Below are positions 25,040-34,010 of a stretch of DNA of 64,000 bases, piece by piece; position 1 is the stretch's first letter; the number at the start of each line of letters is the position of its first letter. The notes under the pieces are model-generated. The model had not been told where the DNA came from. It did not search any database and worked only from the letters and a program-made list of their open reading frames with translations. Source of the DNA: Bacteroidota bacterium (GTDB lineage Bacteria; Bacteroidota; Bacteroidia; Bacteroidales; F082); contig WOUZ01000001.1 of assembly GCA_009773165.1 (NCBI GenBank), positions 310,001-374,000 on the forward strand. Direction: 5' to 3'. The position numbers and the translations under genes were made by a program.

Positions 25040-27763
25040 ATGTCTATTCAAAAAATTGTCGTCTTCATTTCATTATTCCTTGCAACAGGGATAGCGGTGC
25101 TCGTGTTTTTCAACTTTGAAACGCAGGTTGATAAACGTATTACTTATGAAGACTTTCTTCATAAGTCGTTCCAAAGCATCCCTGATCCACACGTAAACAT
25201 CAAAGAAATTCCTAAGGCCGACCGCCCTGATGTAGCTGCTATCCAGAATTATTTTCAGACACTAGATCCTCAATTGGGGTATGTTCCTCTGAAACGACAA
25301 TACGCTGCTTATCAGGAAACAAAAAAAATAGCTGCCTCCGGATTAAAAAATTCCGGCATTCAATGGAATGGAACACGTGCTGAAATGGGTGGCAGAACTA
25401 GAGCTATCATGTTTGATCCCAATGACATACAAAACAAAAGCGTTTTTGCTGCAGGAGTAACAGGTGGATTATGGTATACATATGACATTACGAACCCTGC
25501 TTCTGACTGGGAGTCTATTGCTGATTTTTGGCCCAATATGGCCATCAGTTCCCTGACTTACGATCCCAATAATCCGATGATCATGTATGCAGGTACAGGT
25601 GAGGCACAAACGGCGCGAGTCATCTATCGTGAATCAACAGGCCTTGGAATGGGAATTATGAAAAGCGAAGATGGTGGTTTTTCATGGTCAGTACTTCCTT
25701 CGACAATGGATTTTGCATATGTGACCGATGTAAAAGTCAGAAATGAAAATGGGCTGAGTGTGATCTATGCTGCCGTTGTTTCAGGTGATTACCAGGGAAC
25801 ACTGCATCAAAGCATGCCATCCGACGGATTGTACCGGTCAACCGATGCGGGAGAAAGCTGGGATCAGGTTTTACCCGAAATTCCTGGTCAGAGTGGCAAA
25901 CACTATGCTCCGGCACAAATTGAAATTACAGCCAGCAACCGCATCTTTGTTGGAACAATGGAAAATCTTGATCTCAAAGGCGGAGCTGTTATTTTATGGT
26001 CGGATCTTGGAACAGCAGATAGCTGGACCTCATACACTTATTACAACACCTTGATTCAAGGACAAAGTACTTACAAAATACCTGCACGAACTCTGATAGC
26101 TTCAGCTCCTTCGAACCCAAATATTTTGTATGCACAGTTTGCTGCCGGTTATAATGATGGATTTAACTATTACAGAGGCAGGTATATGGCTAAATCAACC
26201 AACGGTGGTCAAACCTGGTCTCCGCTTTCGATTCCTGCCAATGACTGGAGCACCTTAGCCTGGCACGCCTTTGTATTAAAGGTTGATCCTACAAATCCAA
26301 ACTCTGTATTTACCGGTGGACTTGACCTGTGGAAAACTTACAATGGAGGCCAGAACTGGACAAAAATATCCGATTGGTCGCTCATGTATTATGGTGGTGG
26401 CGATGAATATGTACATGCTGATCAGCACGCCATACAATTCAGGCCTGGTAATGCCCAACAGGCAATTTTCGCAAGCGATGGGGGCGTTTTCTATTCAGAA
26501 AATGCACATCTGTCTATTCCTACCTTTATTGAACGCAATCAAAACTTTAACACACTGCAATTCTATGCTTGTGCTTTACACCCCGATGCCGGTAACGAAC
26601 AATATATCGGTGGTCTACAAGATAACGGAAGTTTAAAAAACACATCTAATACACTCACCATTAATGATATGATAAGCGGAGGAGATGGTGCATATTGCTT
26701 CTGGGATCAAAACGAACCTAATCTTTACATCACTTCCGTCTATTACAATAGCTATTACATATTCAAAAACAACAGTAATTTTGATTATGTGGATGCTGGC
26801 AACGGCACTTTCATATCACCAGCTGATTATGATTACCGAACCAACACCCTGTATGCCAATGCAGTAAGTTTTGCCGGATCAAATGCCGGTAAGTTGATTC
26901 GCATCAGCGGAATAGGAAGTGAATCAGGATTATCCGAAATCAACCTTGGTACGGCTAACACTGTTCCCTTTTCGCATGTGAGTTTTTCAAAACATTCACC
27001 TGCAGGAACAACAACATTATTTGTTGGGACACAATCAGGCAGATTGTATAAAGTAAACAATGCCAATGCATTACCTATAGTAAATGACATCGGATCTCCT
27101 AACTTTCCAACTGCAAATATTTCATCAGTTGCCATTGGTGGCTCTGAAGACAGTTTGCTTGTCACTTTTTCGAACTATGGTGTATCTTCTATATGGCAAA
27201 CCTGGGATGGTGGCCAAAGTTGGCAGGAGCGGGAAGGAAATCTTCCTGATATGCCTGTTCGCTGGGCACTTTATCACCCTCAAAACTCTGGTCAGGCGAT
27301 GATTGCCACCGAAACTGGAATCTGGACAACAAATACCTTACTTGAGTCAACAACACTTTGGCAACCAGCATCAGAAGGCATGGGAAATGTCCGTACGGAT
27401 ATGTTGCGACTTCGGGAAAACGACCTTACTGTTATTGCTGCATCCCATGGACGAGGAATATTCACAGCTCATTGGAATGTAGATATTTATACCGGTGTAA
27501 CCGAAAAACCACTTCCAATGGATTTAACAATTTCGCCAAATCCTGTTTCTGATTTCATCACCATTACAATTCCTGATTTAAATATCGGACGATTTGAATA
27601 CACAATTCTTAGTATGGATGGTCGCAACGTGCAATCTGGCAACCTGACAATTACTGAAGCTGGAAAAACAATGCTTTCTTTGAGCAATCTCAAATCCGGA
27701 TCATACATCCTTCACTTGAGTGATGGAAATTCAACCCGACAACATAAGTTTATTAAGAAATAA
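25040..27763 (+). CDS. Large secreted beta-propeller protein with type IX sorting domain
   Basis: A 907-residue protein when started at 25040 (MSIQKIVVFISLFLATGIAVLVFF, an export signal). The body is a sialidase/VPS10-like propeller with at least five Asp-box motifs: SEDGGFSW, STDAGESW, STNGGQTW, TYNGGQNW and TWDGGQSW. The last 85 or so residues, from MDLTISPNPVSDFITI through NLKSGSYILHL to the final KFIKK, are a type IX secretion C-terminal sorting domain (type A). The protein should be sent to the cell surface or medium by the type IX system, consistent with gldH in this window. No glycosidase catalytic residues can be assigned with confidence, so binding or structural roles are possible. 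Single-gene unit. Confidence 0.88.
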   Translation: MSIQKIVVFISLFLATGIAVLVFFNFETQVDKRITYEDFLHKSFQSIPDPHVNIKEIPKADRPDVAAIQNYFQTLDPQLGYVPLKRQYAAYQETKKIAASGLKNSGIQWNGTRAEMGGRTRAIMFDPNDIQNKSVFAAGVTGGLWYTYDITNPASDWESIADFWPNMAISSLTYDPNNPMIMYAGTGEAQTARVIYRESTGLGMGIMKSEDGGFSWSVLPSTMDFAYVTDVKVRNENGLSVIYAAVVSGDYQGTLHQSMPSDGLYRSTDAGESWDQVLPEIPGQSGKHYAPAQIEITASNRIFVGTMENLDLKGGAVILWSDLGTADSWTSYTYYNTLIQGQSTYKIPARTLIASAPSNPNILYAQFAAGYNDGFNYYRGRYMAKSTNGGQTWSPLSIPANDWSTLAWHAFVLKVDPTNPNSVFTGGLDLWKTYNGGQNWTKISDWSLMYYGGGDEYVHADQHAIQFRPGNAQQAIFASDGGVFYSENAHLSIPTFIERNQNFNTLQFYACALHPDAGNEQYIGGLQDNGSLKNTSNTLTINDMISGGDGAYCFWDQNEPNLYITSVYYNSYYIFKNNSNFDYVDAGNGTFISPADYDYRTNTLYANAVSFAGSNAGKLIRISGIGSESGLSEINLGTANTVPFSHVSFSKHSPAGTTTLFVGTQSGRLYKVNNANALPIVNDIGSPNFPTANISSVAIGGSEDSLLVTFSNYGVSSIWQTWDGGQSWQEREGNLPDMPVRWALYHPQNSGQAMIATETGIWTTNTLLESTTLWQPASEGMGNVRTDMLRLRENDLTVIAASHGRGIFTAHWNVDIYTGVTEKPLPMDLTISPNPVSDFITITIPDLNIGRFEYTILSMDGRNVQSGNLTITEAGKTMLSLSNLKSGSYILHLSDGNSTRQHKFIKK

Positions 27764-27827
27764 AGAACTTAAGCGCTTATATTGTTAATATCCATTAAGT
27801 TAACACATTATATCTTGTTTCAACGCT

Positions 27828-28277
27828 ATGATTCTTTCCGTTTTCTCTGATGAATTTTTCATGAAAGAAGCCCTTAAGGAGGCGAAACAGTCAGCCCTTG
27901 AGGATGAAGTTCCTGTGGGGGCAGTAGTTGTATGTGACAATCGAATCATAGCCCGTGCTCATAATCTTATTGAAAAACTCAATGATGTAACTGCCCATGC
28001 CGAGATGCTGGCTATAACTGCTGCCGCAAATTATTTGGGAGGTAAGTACTTGGAAAACTGTTCGATATATATAACTTTGGAGCCTTGTGTGATGTGTGCA
28101 GGAGCATTAAATCATGCACATATAGGGAAAATTATCTGGGCTGCCGATGATCCAAAAAAAGGTTTTACAATCATTGGGAAAAACCTTTTACATCCAAAAA
28201 CTGAAATATCAAAAGGGGTTTGTTCACATGAAAGTGAACAGTTGCTAAAAACATTTTTTGCCAAAAAAAGGAGTTAG
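27828..28277 (+). CDS. tadA: tRNA(Arg) adenosine-34 deaminase TadA
   Basis: A 149-residue cytidine/adenosine deaminase fold protein. The Zn site and catalytic Glu are in TAHAEM (His-Ala-Glu) and EPCVMCAGAL (Pro-Cys-x-x-Cys). The N-terminal FFMKEALKEAKQSALEDEVPVGAVVV is typical of TadA, which converts A34 to inosine in tRNA-Arg(ACG) so that it can read CGU, CGC and CGA. A guanine deaminase relative is possible but less likely with this N terminus. It converges on comB with only 9 bases between the stops. The ATG at 27828 is chosen; a second in-frame ATG occurs at the 12th codon. Confidence 0.88.
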   Translation: MILSVFSDEFFMKEALKEAKQSALEDEVPVGAVVVCDNRIIARAHNLIEKLNDVTAHAEMLAITAAANYLGGKYLENCSIYITLEPCVMCAGALNHAHIGKIIWAADDPKKGFTIIGKNLLHPKTEISKGVCSHESEQLLKTFFAKKRS

Positions 28278-28286
28278 TCCGCTGAT

Positions 28287-29000
28287 TCAAAGAGTTATAA
28301 ACCCTTCTGAACGTAACTGTGGCAAGCAGTCGTACACATGTGTTTGAAGACAATAATCAACATCTGCATTGTAACCAATTGATTGAAGATAATTCAGATG
28401 TGTACAGTTCCTGAGTTTCTCCGGAATGCTACCTTCCTGACAATAAAACGATCTGACGATTTGACCAAGATCATTGGTTTTGACCTCAGTATGCTTTCCA
28501 ATTTCATCAATTAACATACCCGCACACAAAGCATCGTCAAGGGAAAAATTCCCATTTGTTCCAGAGCATACAATAACCAAACCATTCACTTTTGCTGCCA
28601 ATAAACGCGATGCAAAGATGAGGTTAAGAAAACAAACTAAATATAACGAATTGGATTTATGGCTGTTACGTATAGCCTTAGTCCCGTTTGTAGTAGAAAT
28701 AATAATAGATTTACCACCTACAACATCCGGGATATAGCTCAATGGCGAATTTCCGAGTTCGAATCCTGCGATTTTTTTTCCGGCTCTTTCACCTCCTCTT
28801 AAGGCAGTACCAGATTCAAATTTTTTAAACAGTTTCTCCGCTTCCTCAATGGTTTCGACAGGATAAACAGGGCCCGAACCATTCATTAAAGCAGTAGTGA
28901 TGACAGAAGTTGCACGTAACACATCTATCACCACTACCGATTTGCCTTCAGTTAACTTTTCAGATACCTGTTGAGCTGTAGCCACTACTTCAATTTTCAT
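28287..29000 (-). CDS. comB: 2-phosphosulfolactate phosphatase-like protein (ComB)
   Basis: A 237-residue protein with the ComB family hallmarks: VVVIDVLRATSVITTAL near the N terminus, LRGGERAGKKIAGFELGNSP, STTNGTKAI and CSGTNGNFSLDDALCAG. In methanogens ComB is a Mg-dependent phosphatase making sulfolactate on the way to coenzyme M. Bacteroidota do not make coenzyme M, so the true substrate here is uncertain; a sulfonate or another phosphorylated acid is possible. It lies 11 bases downstream of the phosphofructokinase gene in the same direction and is probably co-transcribed with it. Confidence 0.85.
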   Translation of the reverse strand: MKIEVVATAQQVSEKLTEGKSVVVIDVLRATSVITTALMNGSGPVYPVETIEEAEKLFKKFESGTALRGGERAGKKIAGFELGNSPLSYIPDVVGGKSIIISTTNGTKAIRNSHKSNSLYLVCFLNLIFASRLLAAKVNGLVIVCSGTNGNFSLDDALCAGMLIDEIGKHTEVKTNDLGQIVRSFYCQEGSIPEKLRNCTHLNYLQSIGYNADVDYCLQTHVYDCLPQLRSEGFITL

Positions 29001-29011
29001 GGCTGTAAATA

Positions 29012-30121
29012 TTAAGGATTATTGAGATCAATACCCAATGAAATACCAAGTCCTGTTGCTGTTTTAACCAAAGCATTGTCTAAAGTCACAAAATTTGGCT
29101 TTAAAATAGCATCTTTCAATGGAACAGAAACGAAATAAGGATGACGGTAAGAAACCATTTTACCAAAATCCCCTTTCATGGCCATTTCGAAAGCTTTAAC
29201 TCCGAACTGTGCCGACAAAACACGGTCATAGGCAATTGGCACACCACCACGCTGAAGGTGACCAAGTACTGTTTCTCTCATATCGGGTTGGAATCCAGCT
29301 TCTTTCAGTTCCCTAATTAACTGACGACCGATACCTCCGAGTTTAAGATTTTCATATCCAACCTCATCATTTTTTTCATACACCATTTCCCCGTTCTTGT
29401 TTCGGGCACCTTCGGAGGCAACAACAACAGCAAAACCGCGCCCGCGTGTGAAACGCGCTTCAAGTTTTTCTTTAACCAAATTTATGTCATAGGGGAATTC
29501 GGGAATAAGACATACTTCTGCACCACCTGCAACAGCAGCATTGAGTGCAATCCATCCGGCATAACGACCCATTACCTCAACAACGAAAACACGGTTGTGG
29601 CTGGCAGCAGTTGTCACCAATTTATCAACAGCTTCTGTAGCAATTTCAACAGCTGTCTGAAATCCAAATGTTGAATCAGTTGAAGATAAATCGTTGTCGA
29701 TTGTTTTTGGCACACCAATTACAGGCAAACCTTTCTCGAACAACATTTGTGAAATTCTTTGAGATCCATCTCCTCCAATATTGATAACGGCATCAATACC
29801 CATATATTGAATTTTGCGAATCATCTCATCGGAGCGGTCAACAGCTCCCCAGGTTCCGTCAGGATTCTTAACAGGCCAGGCAAATGGGCCTCCTTTATTG
29901 GTGGTTTCTATAATAGTACCGCCCTGAAAATGGATACCTTTCACAACCTCAGGTGTTAACACCTTTATTTCGGTAGGTTCCCACAACACTCCATTGAATG
30001 CCTGTATACTACCTAACACTTCCCAGTCTTTTTCCTGAGAGGCACGCTTCACCACTGCTCTTATCACGGCATTTAATCCAGGACAATCGCCACCTCCCGT
30101 TACAATAAGTATTCTTTTCAT
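29012..30121 (-). CDS. pfkA: 6-phosphofructokinase
   Basis: A 369-residue PfkA-family enzyme. Visible are TGGGDCPGLNAVIR (residues 8-21), the nucleotide loop IGGDGSQ (115-121), PKTIDNDL with catalytic Asp142, and EVMGRYAGWIA. The two residues that usually tell phosphoryl donor apart give a mixed answer. The position matching E. coli Gly104 is Gly119 (ATP-like), whereas the one matching Gly124 is Lys139 (PPi-like). ATP-using enzymes with this Gly/Lys pair are known, for example in trypanosomes, so ATP is favoured. It commits fructose-6-phosphate to glycolysis. First gene of a pair with comB; a promoter is proposed at 30229-30236. Confidence 0.93.
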   Translation of the reverse strand: MKRILIVTGGGDCPGLNAVIRAVVKRASQEKDWEVLGSIQAFNGVLWEPTEIKVLTPEVVKGIHFQGGTIIETTNKGGPFAWPVKNPDGTWGAVDRSDEMIRKIQYMGIDAVINIGGDGSQRISQMLFEKGLPVIGVPKTIDNDLSSTDSTFGFQTAVEIATEAVDKLVTTAASHNRVFVVEVMGRYAGWIALNAAVAGGAEVCLIPEFPYDINLVKEKLEARFTRGRGFAVVVASEGARNKNGEMVYEKNDEVGYENLKLGGIGRQLIRELKEAGFQPDMRETVLGHLQRGGVPIAYDRVLSAQFGVKAFEMAMKGDFGKMVSYRHPYFVSVPLKDAILKPNFVTLDNALVKTATGLGISLGIDLNNP

Positions 30122-30228
30122 GAAAAATATTTAGTTAAAATCTTTACTTTATTGATTTTTAATACTATAGATGAAATTGATTTTTGTGATTTATGCTTAA
30201 ATGTCAAAAAAAAATAGTTTCACCTCTA

Positions 30229-30236
30229 CAAAGATA
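30229..30236 (-). promoter_or_regulatory. Putative -7 promoter element for pfkA-comB
   Basis: Reads TATCTTTG on the minus strand, the commonest form of the element in this window. A GTTG about 21 bases further upstream could serve as -33. The leader to the pfkA ATG would be about 100 bases. Confidence 0.45.
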
Positions 30237-30345
30237 GTGTTACTTCCTGCTTACATACAACATCAGTGCATCGATGAAACAAAACTTCATGCGCAATCGG
30301 TTGTAATTGGAATGATTCAAAAAAGGAAAGGCACAAAATTAAAAC

Positions 30346-30374
30346 AAAAAAGCCCTCAATAAGGAGGGCTTTTT
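30346..30374 (-). terminator. Terminator of tRNA-Phe
   Basis: AAAAGCCCTC / GAGGGCTTTT form a stem with a 6-base loop, beginning four bases after the 3' end of the tRNA. On the minus strand it is followed by a T-rich run, as expected for an intrinsic terminator of the tRNA transcript. Confidence 0.8.
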
Positions 30375-30377
30375 GTG

Positions 30378-30450
<73 letters not shown>

Positions 30451-30533
30451 GCTCATTTGGGGCTGCAAATATATAACTTTTCTGTAAAATGGAAAATACT
30501 TTGAAAAAAAACCAATGACACCTTCATTGTGAG

Positions 30534-30541
30534 TAAATTTG
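30534..30541 (+). promoter_or_regulatory. -7 promoter element for the coaX operon
   Basis: TAAATTTG matches TAnnTTTG and lies 27 bases before the coaX ATG at 30569. Transcription would start near 30548, so the ATG at 30569 is preferred over the TTG used by the ORF track at 30560. Confidence 0.5.
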
Positions 30542-30568
30542 CTGCTTTCAAAAAATTAATTGAGATTC

Positions 30569-31297
30569 ATGCAACTGGCTGTAGATATTGGTAATAGCTA
30601 TTCAAAAGCAGCTCTTTATAAAGAAGAGCAGTTGGTCGAATTCGTATATTTCAACGAGCAACAGCCTGAGGCTTTATCAGCCATATTTGAAAAATACGGC
30701 AATCCTTCACAGGGAATGATAGCTTCGGTAAGGAATATCTCACCAGAGTTTCTCACATTTCTTCATTCAGTTTGCCCTATTAAAATACTGGATCATACAA
30801 CTTCTTTACCTTTCAAAATCACTTATTCCACCCCTCAAACACTTGGTCGTGACCGTATAGCTGCGGTTGCAGCCGCATTTGGCAGATATCCCGGAAAGAA
30901 TGTTTTGGTAATCGACATGGGCACATGTATCACCTATGACATTCTTCAGGCAGATAGACTTTATCCCGGTGGAAGTATTAGTCCGGGAATTACCATGCGA
31001 CTTAAGGCAATGCACCATTTTACCGATAAGTTACCTTTAGCTGAAGTTGATGGTTCGGCAAGCCTTACTGGCAGAGACACTCTCTCAGCTCTGCAATCGG
31101 GTGCAGTTTGGGGAGTGCAGAAAGAAATAGAAGGGATAATCGATGCATATTCTTCTATTTACGAAGAATTAACAGTACTAATTGGAGGAGGAGACAATAA
31201 ATATTTTGATAAAAAGTTTAGAATTAGCATCTTTGCAGCCTCAAATCTTGTCATAGAGGGCTTGAAAATCATAATGGATTATAATGAGATTGGATAA
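30569..31297 (+). CDS. coaX: Type III pantothenate kinase
   Basis: A 242-residue ASKHA-fold kinase when started at the ATG 30569 (MQLAVDIGNSYSKAALY). Motifs are the N-terminal phosphate loop DIGNS, GRDRIAAVAAAF, VIDMGTCITYDIL with the catalytic Asp, and GGSISPGITMRLKAMHHFTDKLP. It phosphorylates pantothenate, the first step of coenzyme A synthesis, and unlike CoaA is not inhibited by CoA. Its 3' end overlaps the following outer-membrane protein gene by 14 bases. The same neighbourhood (coaX, outer-membrane protein, TPR protein, LptC, CorC-like, foldase) is familiar to me from other Bacteroidota. Confidence 0.93.
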   Translation: MQLAVDIGNSYSKAALYKEEQLVEFVYFNEQQPEALSAIFEKYGNPSQGMIASVRNISPEFLTFLHSVCPIKILDHTTSLPFKITYSTPQTLGRDRIAAVAAAFGRYPGKNVLVIDMGTCITYDILQADRLYPGGSISPGITMRLKAMHHFTDKLPLAEVDGSASLTGRDTLSALQSGAVWGVQKEIEGIIDAYSSIYEELTVLIGGGDNKYFDKKFRISIFAASNLVIEGLKIIMDYNEIG

Positions 31298-32573
31298 ATT
31301 GAGAAAAGTCACCCTGTTTTTTATCGCATTAATTTTCGGATTTGGAGCTATGGCTCAAACGGGAATTGATTCCCCTTATTCCAGATTTGGAATCGGAAAT
31401 ATTTCAACACGCACTCCTAATGCACGCCAGCAAGCCATGGGGGGAATAGGAAACGCTATTGCAACCAATCGTTTTGTAAACCCTGCAAATCCCGCCTCAT
31501 ATGCGCGTTTTGATTCCCTTTCATTTCTGTTCAATGTAGGTTTCAACGGCACTTCTGTTACTTATACCACAACACAACAAACTGAAGAAGGAACTTACGC
31601 AGGCTTAGCCTATTTTTCTGCTGGTTTTCCCATAACAAAATGGTGGCACGTTGGCCTTGGGCTGCTTCCTGCCAGCCGGATTGGTTTCAACGTAATCGTT
31701 CCCGGAGTTTCCGATCAGGGCGTTAATTTCAATAAAATTTACGAAGGAAAGGGTGGCCTCAATCAGCTGTATTTTGGCAATGCCTTTAGCCTTACAAAAA
31801 ACCTTTCTTTAGGAGTTAATCTCAACTATACCTTTGGTAAAACAACCACAGCATCATTACTTTCATTTCCAGACTCTTCCTTTATGGCAACTACCAAAGT
31901 TGAAAGCAGGGTAATGGCAAATGACTTCTCTCTCGACTATGGTGTTTTTTACACAACAAAGCTTTCTGATAAAGACTTCATTCATTTTGGCGCCACTTTT
32001 GGTCAAAAGATGAACTTGAATGTCACACGTGAATACCTTATTCAGTCGCAATTTGGCGGATTAAATGGAGATGTTGAATATGTACTCGATACCATTTTTT
32101 ACGCACCAAAGCAAAAAGGAACCCTATTGTTGCCCCCTAAAGCAGGTTTAGGTATCTCTTATGAAAAATCAAACAAATGGCTCGCCGGCATTGATTTTAA
32201 TTGGCAGAATTGGGAAAAATACGAACTGTTCAACGAAAGAGATTCCCTTATTAACAGCTGGAACATTGCTGCCGGCGGACAGTATATTCCTAACCATTCA
32301 TCAATATCCGGCTACTGGAAGCGTGTAACCTATCGTGCAGGAGCACGATATAATCAAACCTACCTGAAATTCAACGGGCAACCTATCAATGAGTTTGGCA
32401 TAAGTTTTGGAATGGGATTACCATTACCCCGTTCATTGACTACTGTTGATCTAAGTTTGGAGGTTGGCAGAAGAGGTACCATGGCAGAGAATCTGATTCG
32501 GGAAACTTTTGTTAATGTGACCGTTGGGATTTCCATTTACGAGCGATGGTTTGTGAAGAACAGGTACAATTAA
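31284..32573 (+). CDS. Outer-membrane beta-barrel protein, unknown role
   Basis: A 429-residue exported protein with signal peptide (LRKVTLFFIALIFGFGAMAQ, cut near residue 25) and many alternating strands ending in aromatic residues. GIDSPYSRFGIGN and MGGIGNAIATNRFVNPANPASYA recall the N-terminal plug of FadL/PorV-like barrels, and the protein ends in a short strand (ISIYERWFVKNRYN). Proteins of this kind are conserved next to coaX and lptC in Bacteroidota. A role in moving hydrophobic material or in envelope assembly is inference. Translational coupling to coaX is likely through the overlap. Confidence 0.75.
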   Translation: MRLDKLRKVTLFFIALIFGFGAMAQTGIDSPYSRFGIGNISTRTPNARQQAMGGIGNAIATNRFVNPANPASYARFDSLSFLFNVGFNGTSVTYTTTQQTEEGTYAGLAYFSAGFPITKWWHVGLGLLPASRIGFNVIVPGVSDQGVNFNKIYEGKGGLNQLYFGNAFSLTKNLSLGVNLNYTFGKTTTASLLSFPDSSFMATTKVESRVMANDFSLDYGVFYTTKLSDKDFIHFGATFGQKMNLNVTREYLIQSQFGGLNGDVEYVLDTIFYAPKQKGTLLLPPKAGLGISYEKSNKWLAGIDFNWQNWEKYELFNERDSLINSWNIAAGGQYIPNHSSISGYWKRVTYRAGARYNQTYLKFNGQPINEFGISFGMGLPLPRSLTTVDLSLEVGRRGTMAENLIRETFVNVTVGISIYERWFVKNRYN

Positions 32574-32600
32574 TTTGGTTTAACTTTTATTTTTAAAAAT

Positions 32601-34010
32601 ATGAACTCAAAAGCCCTAACAAAAATTCTACTGTCACTATTTGCAGTGATTTTTTCTTTGCAGTTAACAGTAAAAGCAGATGGCTTCAGCACTTTGCTTC
32701 CACAGGACAAAATACAAAAATACGGAGAGGATAGTGTAAGCTGCGTTATCAACATTTCGTTGTACCGTGAGTTTTTGAAACAATGGAAAGCAAGCGACTA
32801 CAATTCTCCAGTTATCAAGGATATCATTTCACCTTGGAGATGGGTTTTTCAAAACTGTCCTTTGGCAAGTGAAAACACTTATGTTGATGGTGTGAAAATA
32901 ATGCAGTATCGTATTGAAAATGAAAAAGATGACGTTAACAAAGCGAAGCTTATCGATACCTTAATGAAGGTTTATGACCAGCGTATTCAATATTTTCCAA
33001 ATCATTTTAAAAGTGGTAAACCACAACAGGGAGCTATCTTAGGAAGAAAAGGTGTTGATCTTTCTACCTATGATCAGGAGCGTTATGTTGATGCTTATGA
33101 GATTCTCAAGCAATCTGTTGAAATTGATGGTGATGATTCAGACGGAACTGTTCTGATTTATTATTTCCGCTCGGTTATTAAAATGGCACGCAAGTCAAAG
33201 CTCGACAGTGCAATGATTGTTGATGTTTATGACCAGGTAATCGATATATTGGATCACAACATTGTTAAACTCAACAAAGCCGGGGATACCAAATGGGTTG
33301 AAAACTATAAAAATTTTAAAGGAAACATCGATGCTACTTTTGAACCTTTTGCATCTTGTCCAGATTTAGTTCGCATCTATGGTAACAAAATGAACAAACA
33401 TCCTGAAGATACCGACCTTCTAAAAAAGATCACAAACTTATTGGATCGCCGGAGCTGTCAGGAAGACCCACTGTATCTCAAAGCCAGCGTTCAGCTGCAT
33501 AAACTTGAACCAAGTCCTGAATCAGCCTACAACATTGGAAGACTGTTATTAAAAGAAGAGAAATACAGTGAAGCTATTAACTATTTTGAGGAGGCAACAA
33601 AATCTGAGGATATTGACAAATCACATAATGCTTACAAGTATCTTGCTGAATCGCTCCGCGCTGTGAAAAACTACCCAAGAGCAAGGCAGATGGCACTAAA
33701 AGCTATTGAGATCAAACCAAATGATGGAGCACCTTATATAACCATTGGAGATATGTATGCTGCAAGTGCCAAAGATTGTGGAAACAATGAATTTACCAGC
33801 CGTGTAGCCTATTGGGCTGCAGTTGATAAGTATAATCAGGCAAAAAGAGTTGATGAATCTCAGACCGAATCAGCAAATAAACGCATTGCGACCTATTCTG
33901 TTTATTTCCCATCTTTGGAAACGATCTTCTTCCATGGTTTTGAAGAAGGCAAAAGCTACACCATTGATTGCTGGTTTAAAGAAGAAACTACTGTAAGAGC
34001 TTCTAAATAA
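32601..34010 (+). CDS. Secreted TPR-repeat protein
   Basis: A 469-residue protein with a signal peptide (MNSKALTKILLSLFAVIFSLQLTVKA) and tetratricopeptide-like helical repeats, clearest in the second half (ESAYNIGRLLLKEEKYSEAINYFEEA, NAYKYLAESLRAVKNYPRARQMALKAIE, APYITIGDMYAASA). Such repeats serve as protein-binding scaffolds, here in the periplasm. Its TAA stop shares one base with the ATG of lptC (TAATG), so the two are coupled, and it begins 27 bases after the outer-membrane protein gene. An envelope-assembly role is inferred from context only. Confidence 0.82.
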   Translation: MNSKALTKILLSLFAVIFSLQLTVKADGFSTLLPQDKIQKYGEDSVSCVINISLYREFLKQWKASDYNSPVIKDIISPWRWVFQNCPLASENTYVDGVKIMQYRIENEKDDVNKAKLIDTLMKVYDQRIQYFPNHFKSGKPQQGAILGRKGVDLSTYDQERYVDAYEILKQSVEIDGDDSDGTVLIYYFRSVIKMARKSKLDSAMIVDVYDQVIDILDHNIVKLNKAGDTKWVENYKNFKGNIDATFEPFASCPDLVRIYGNKMNKHPEDTDLLKKITNLLDRRSCQEDPLYLKASVQLHKLEPSPESAYNIGRLLLKEEKYSEAINYFEEATKSEDIDKSHNAYKYLAESLRAVKNYPRARQMALKAIEIKPNDGAPYITIGDMYAASAKDCGNNEFTSRVAYWAAVDKYNQAKRVDESQTESANKRIATYSVYFPSLETIFFHGFEEGKSYTIDCWFKEETTVRASK

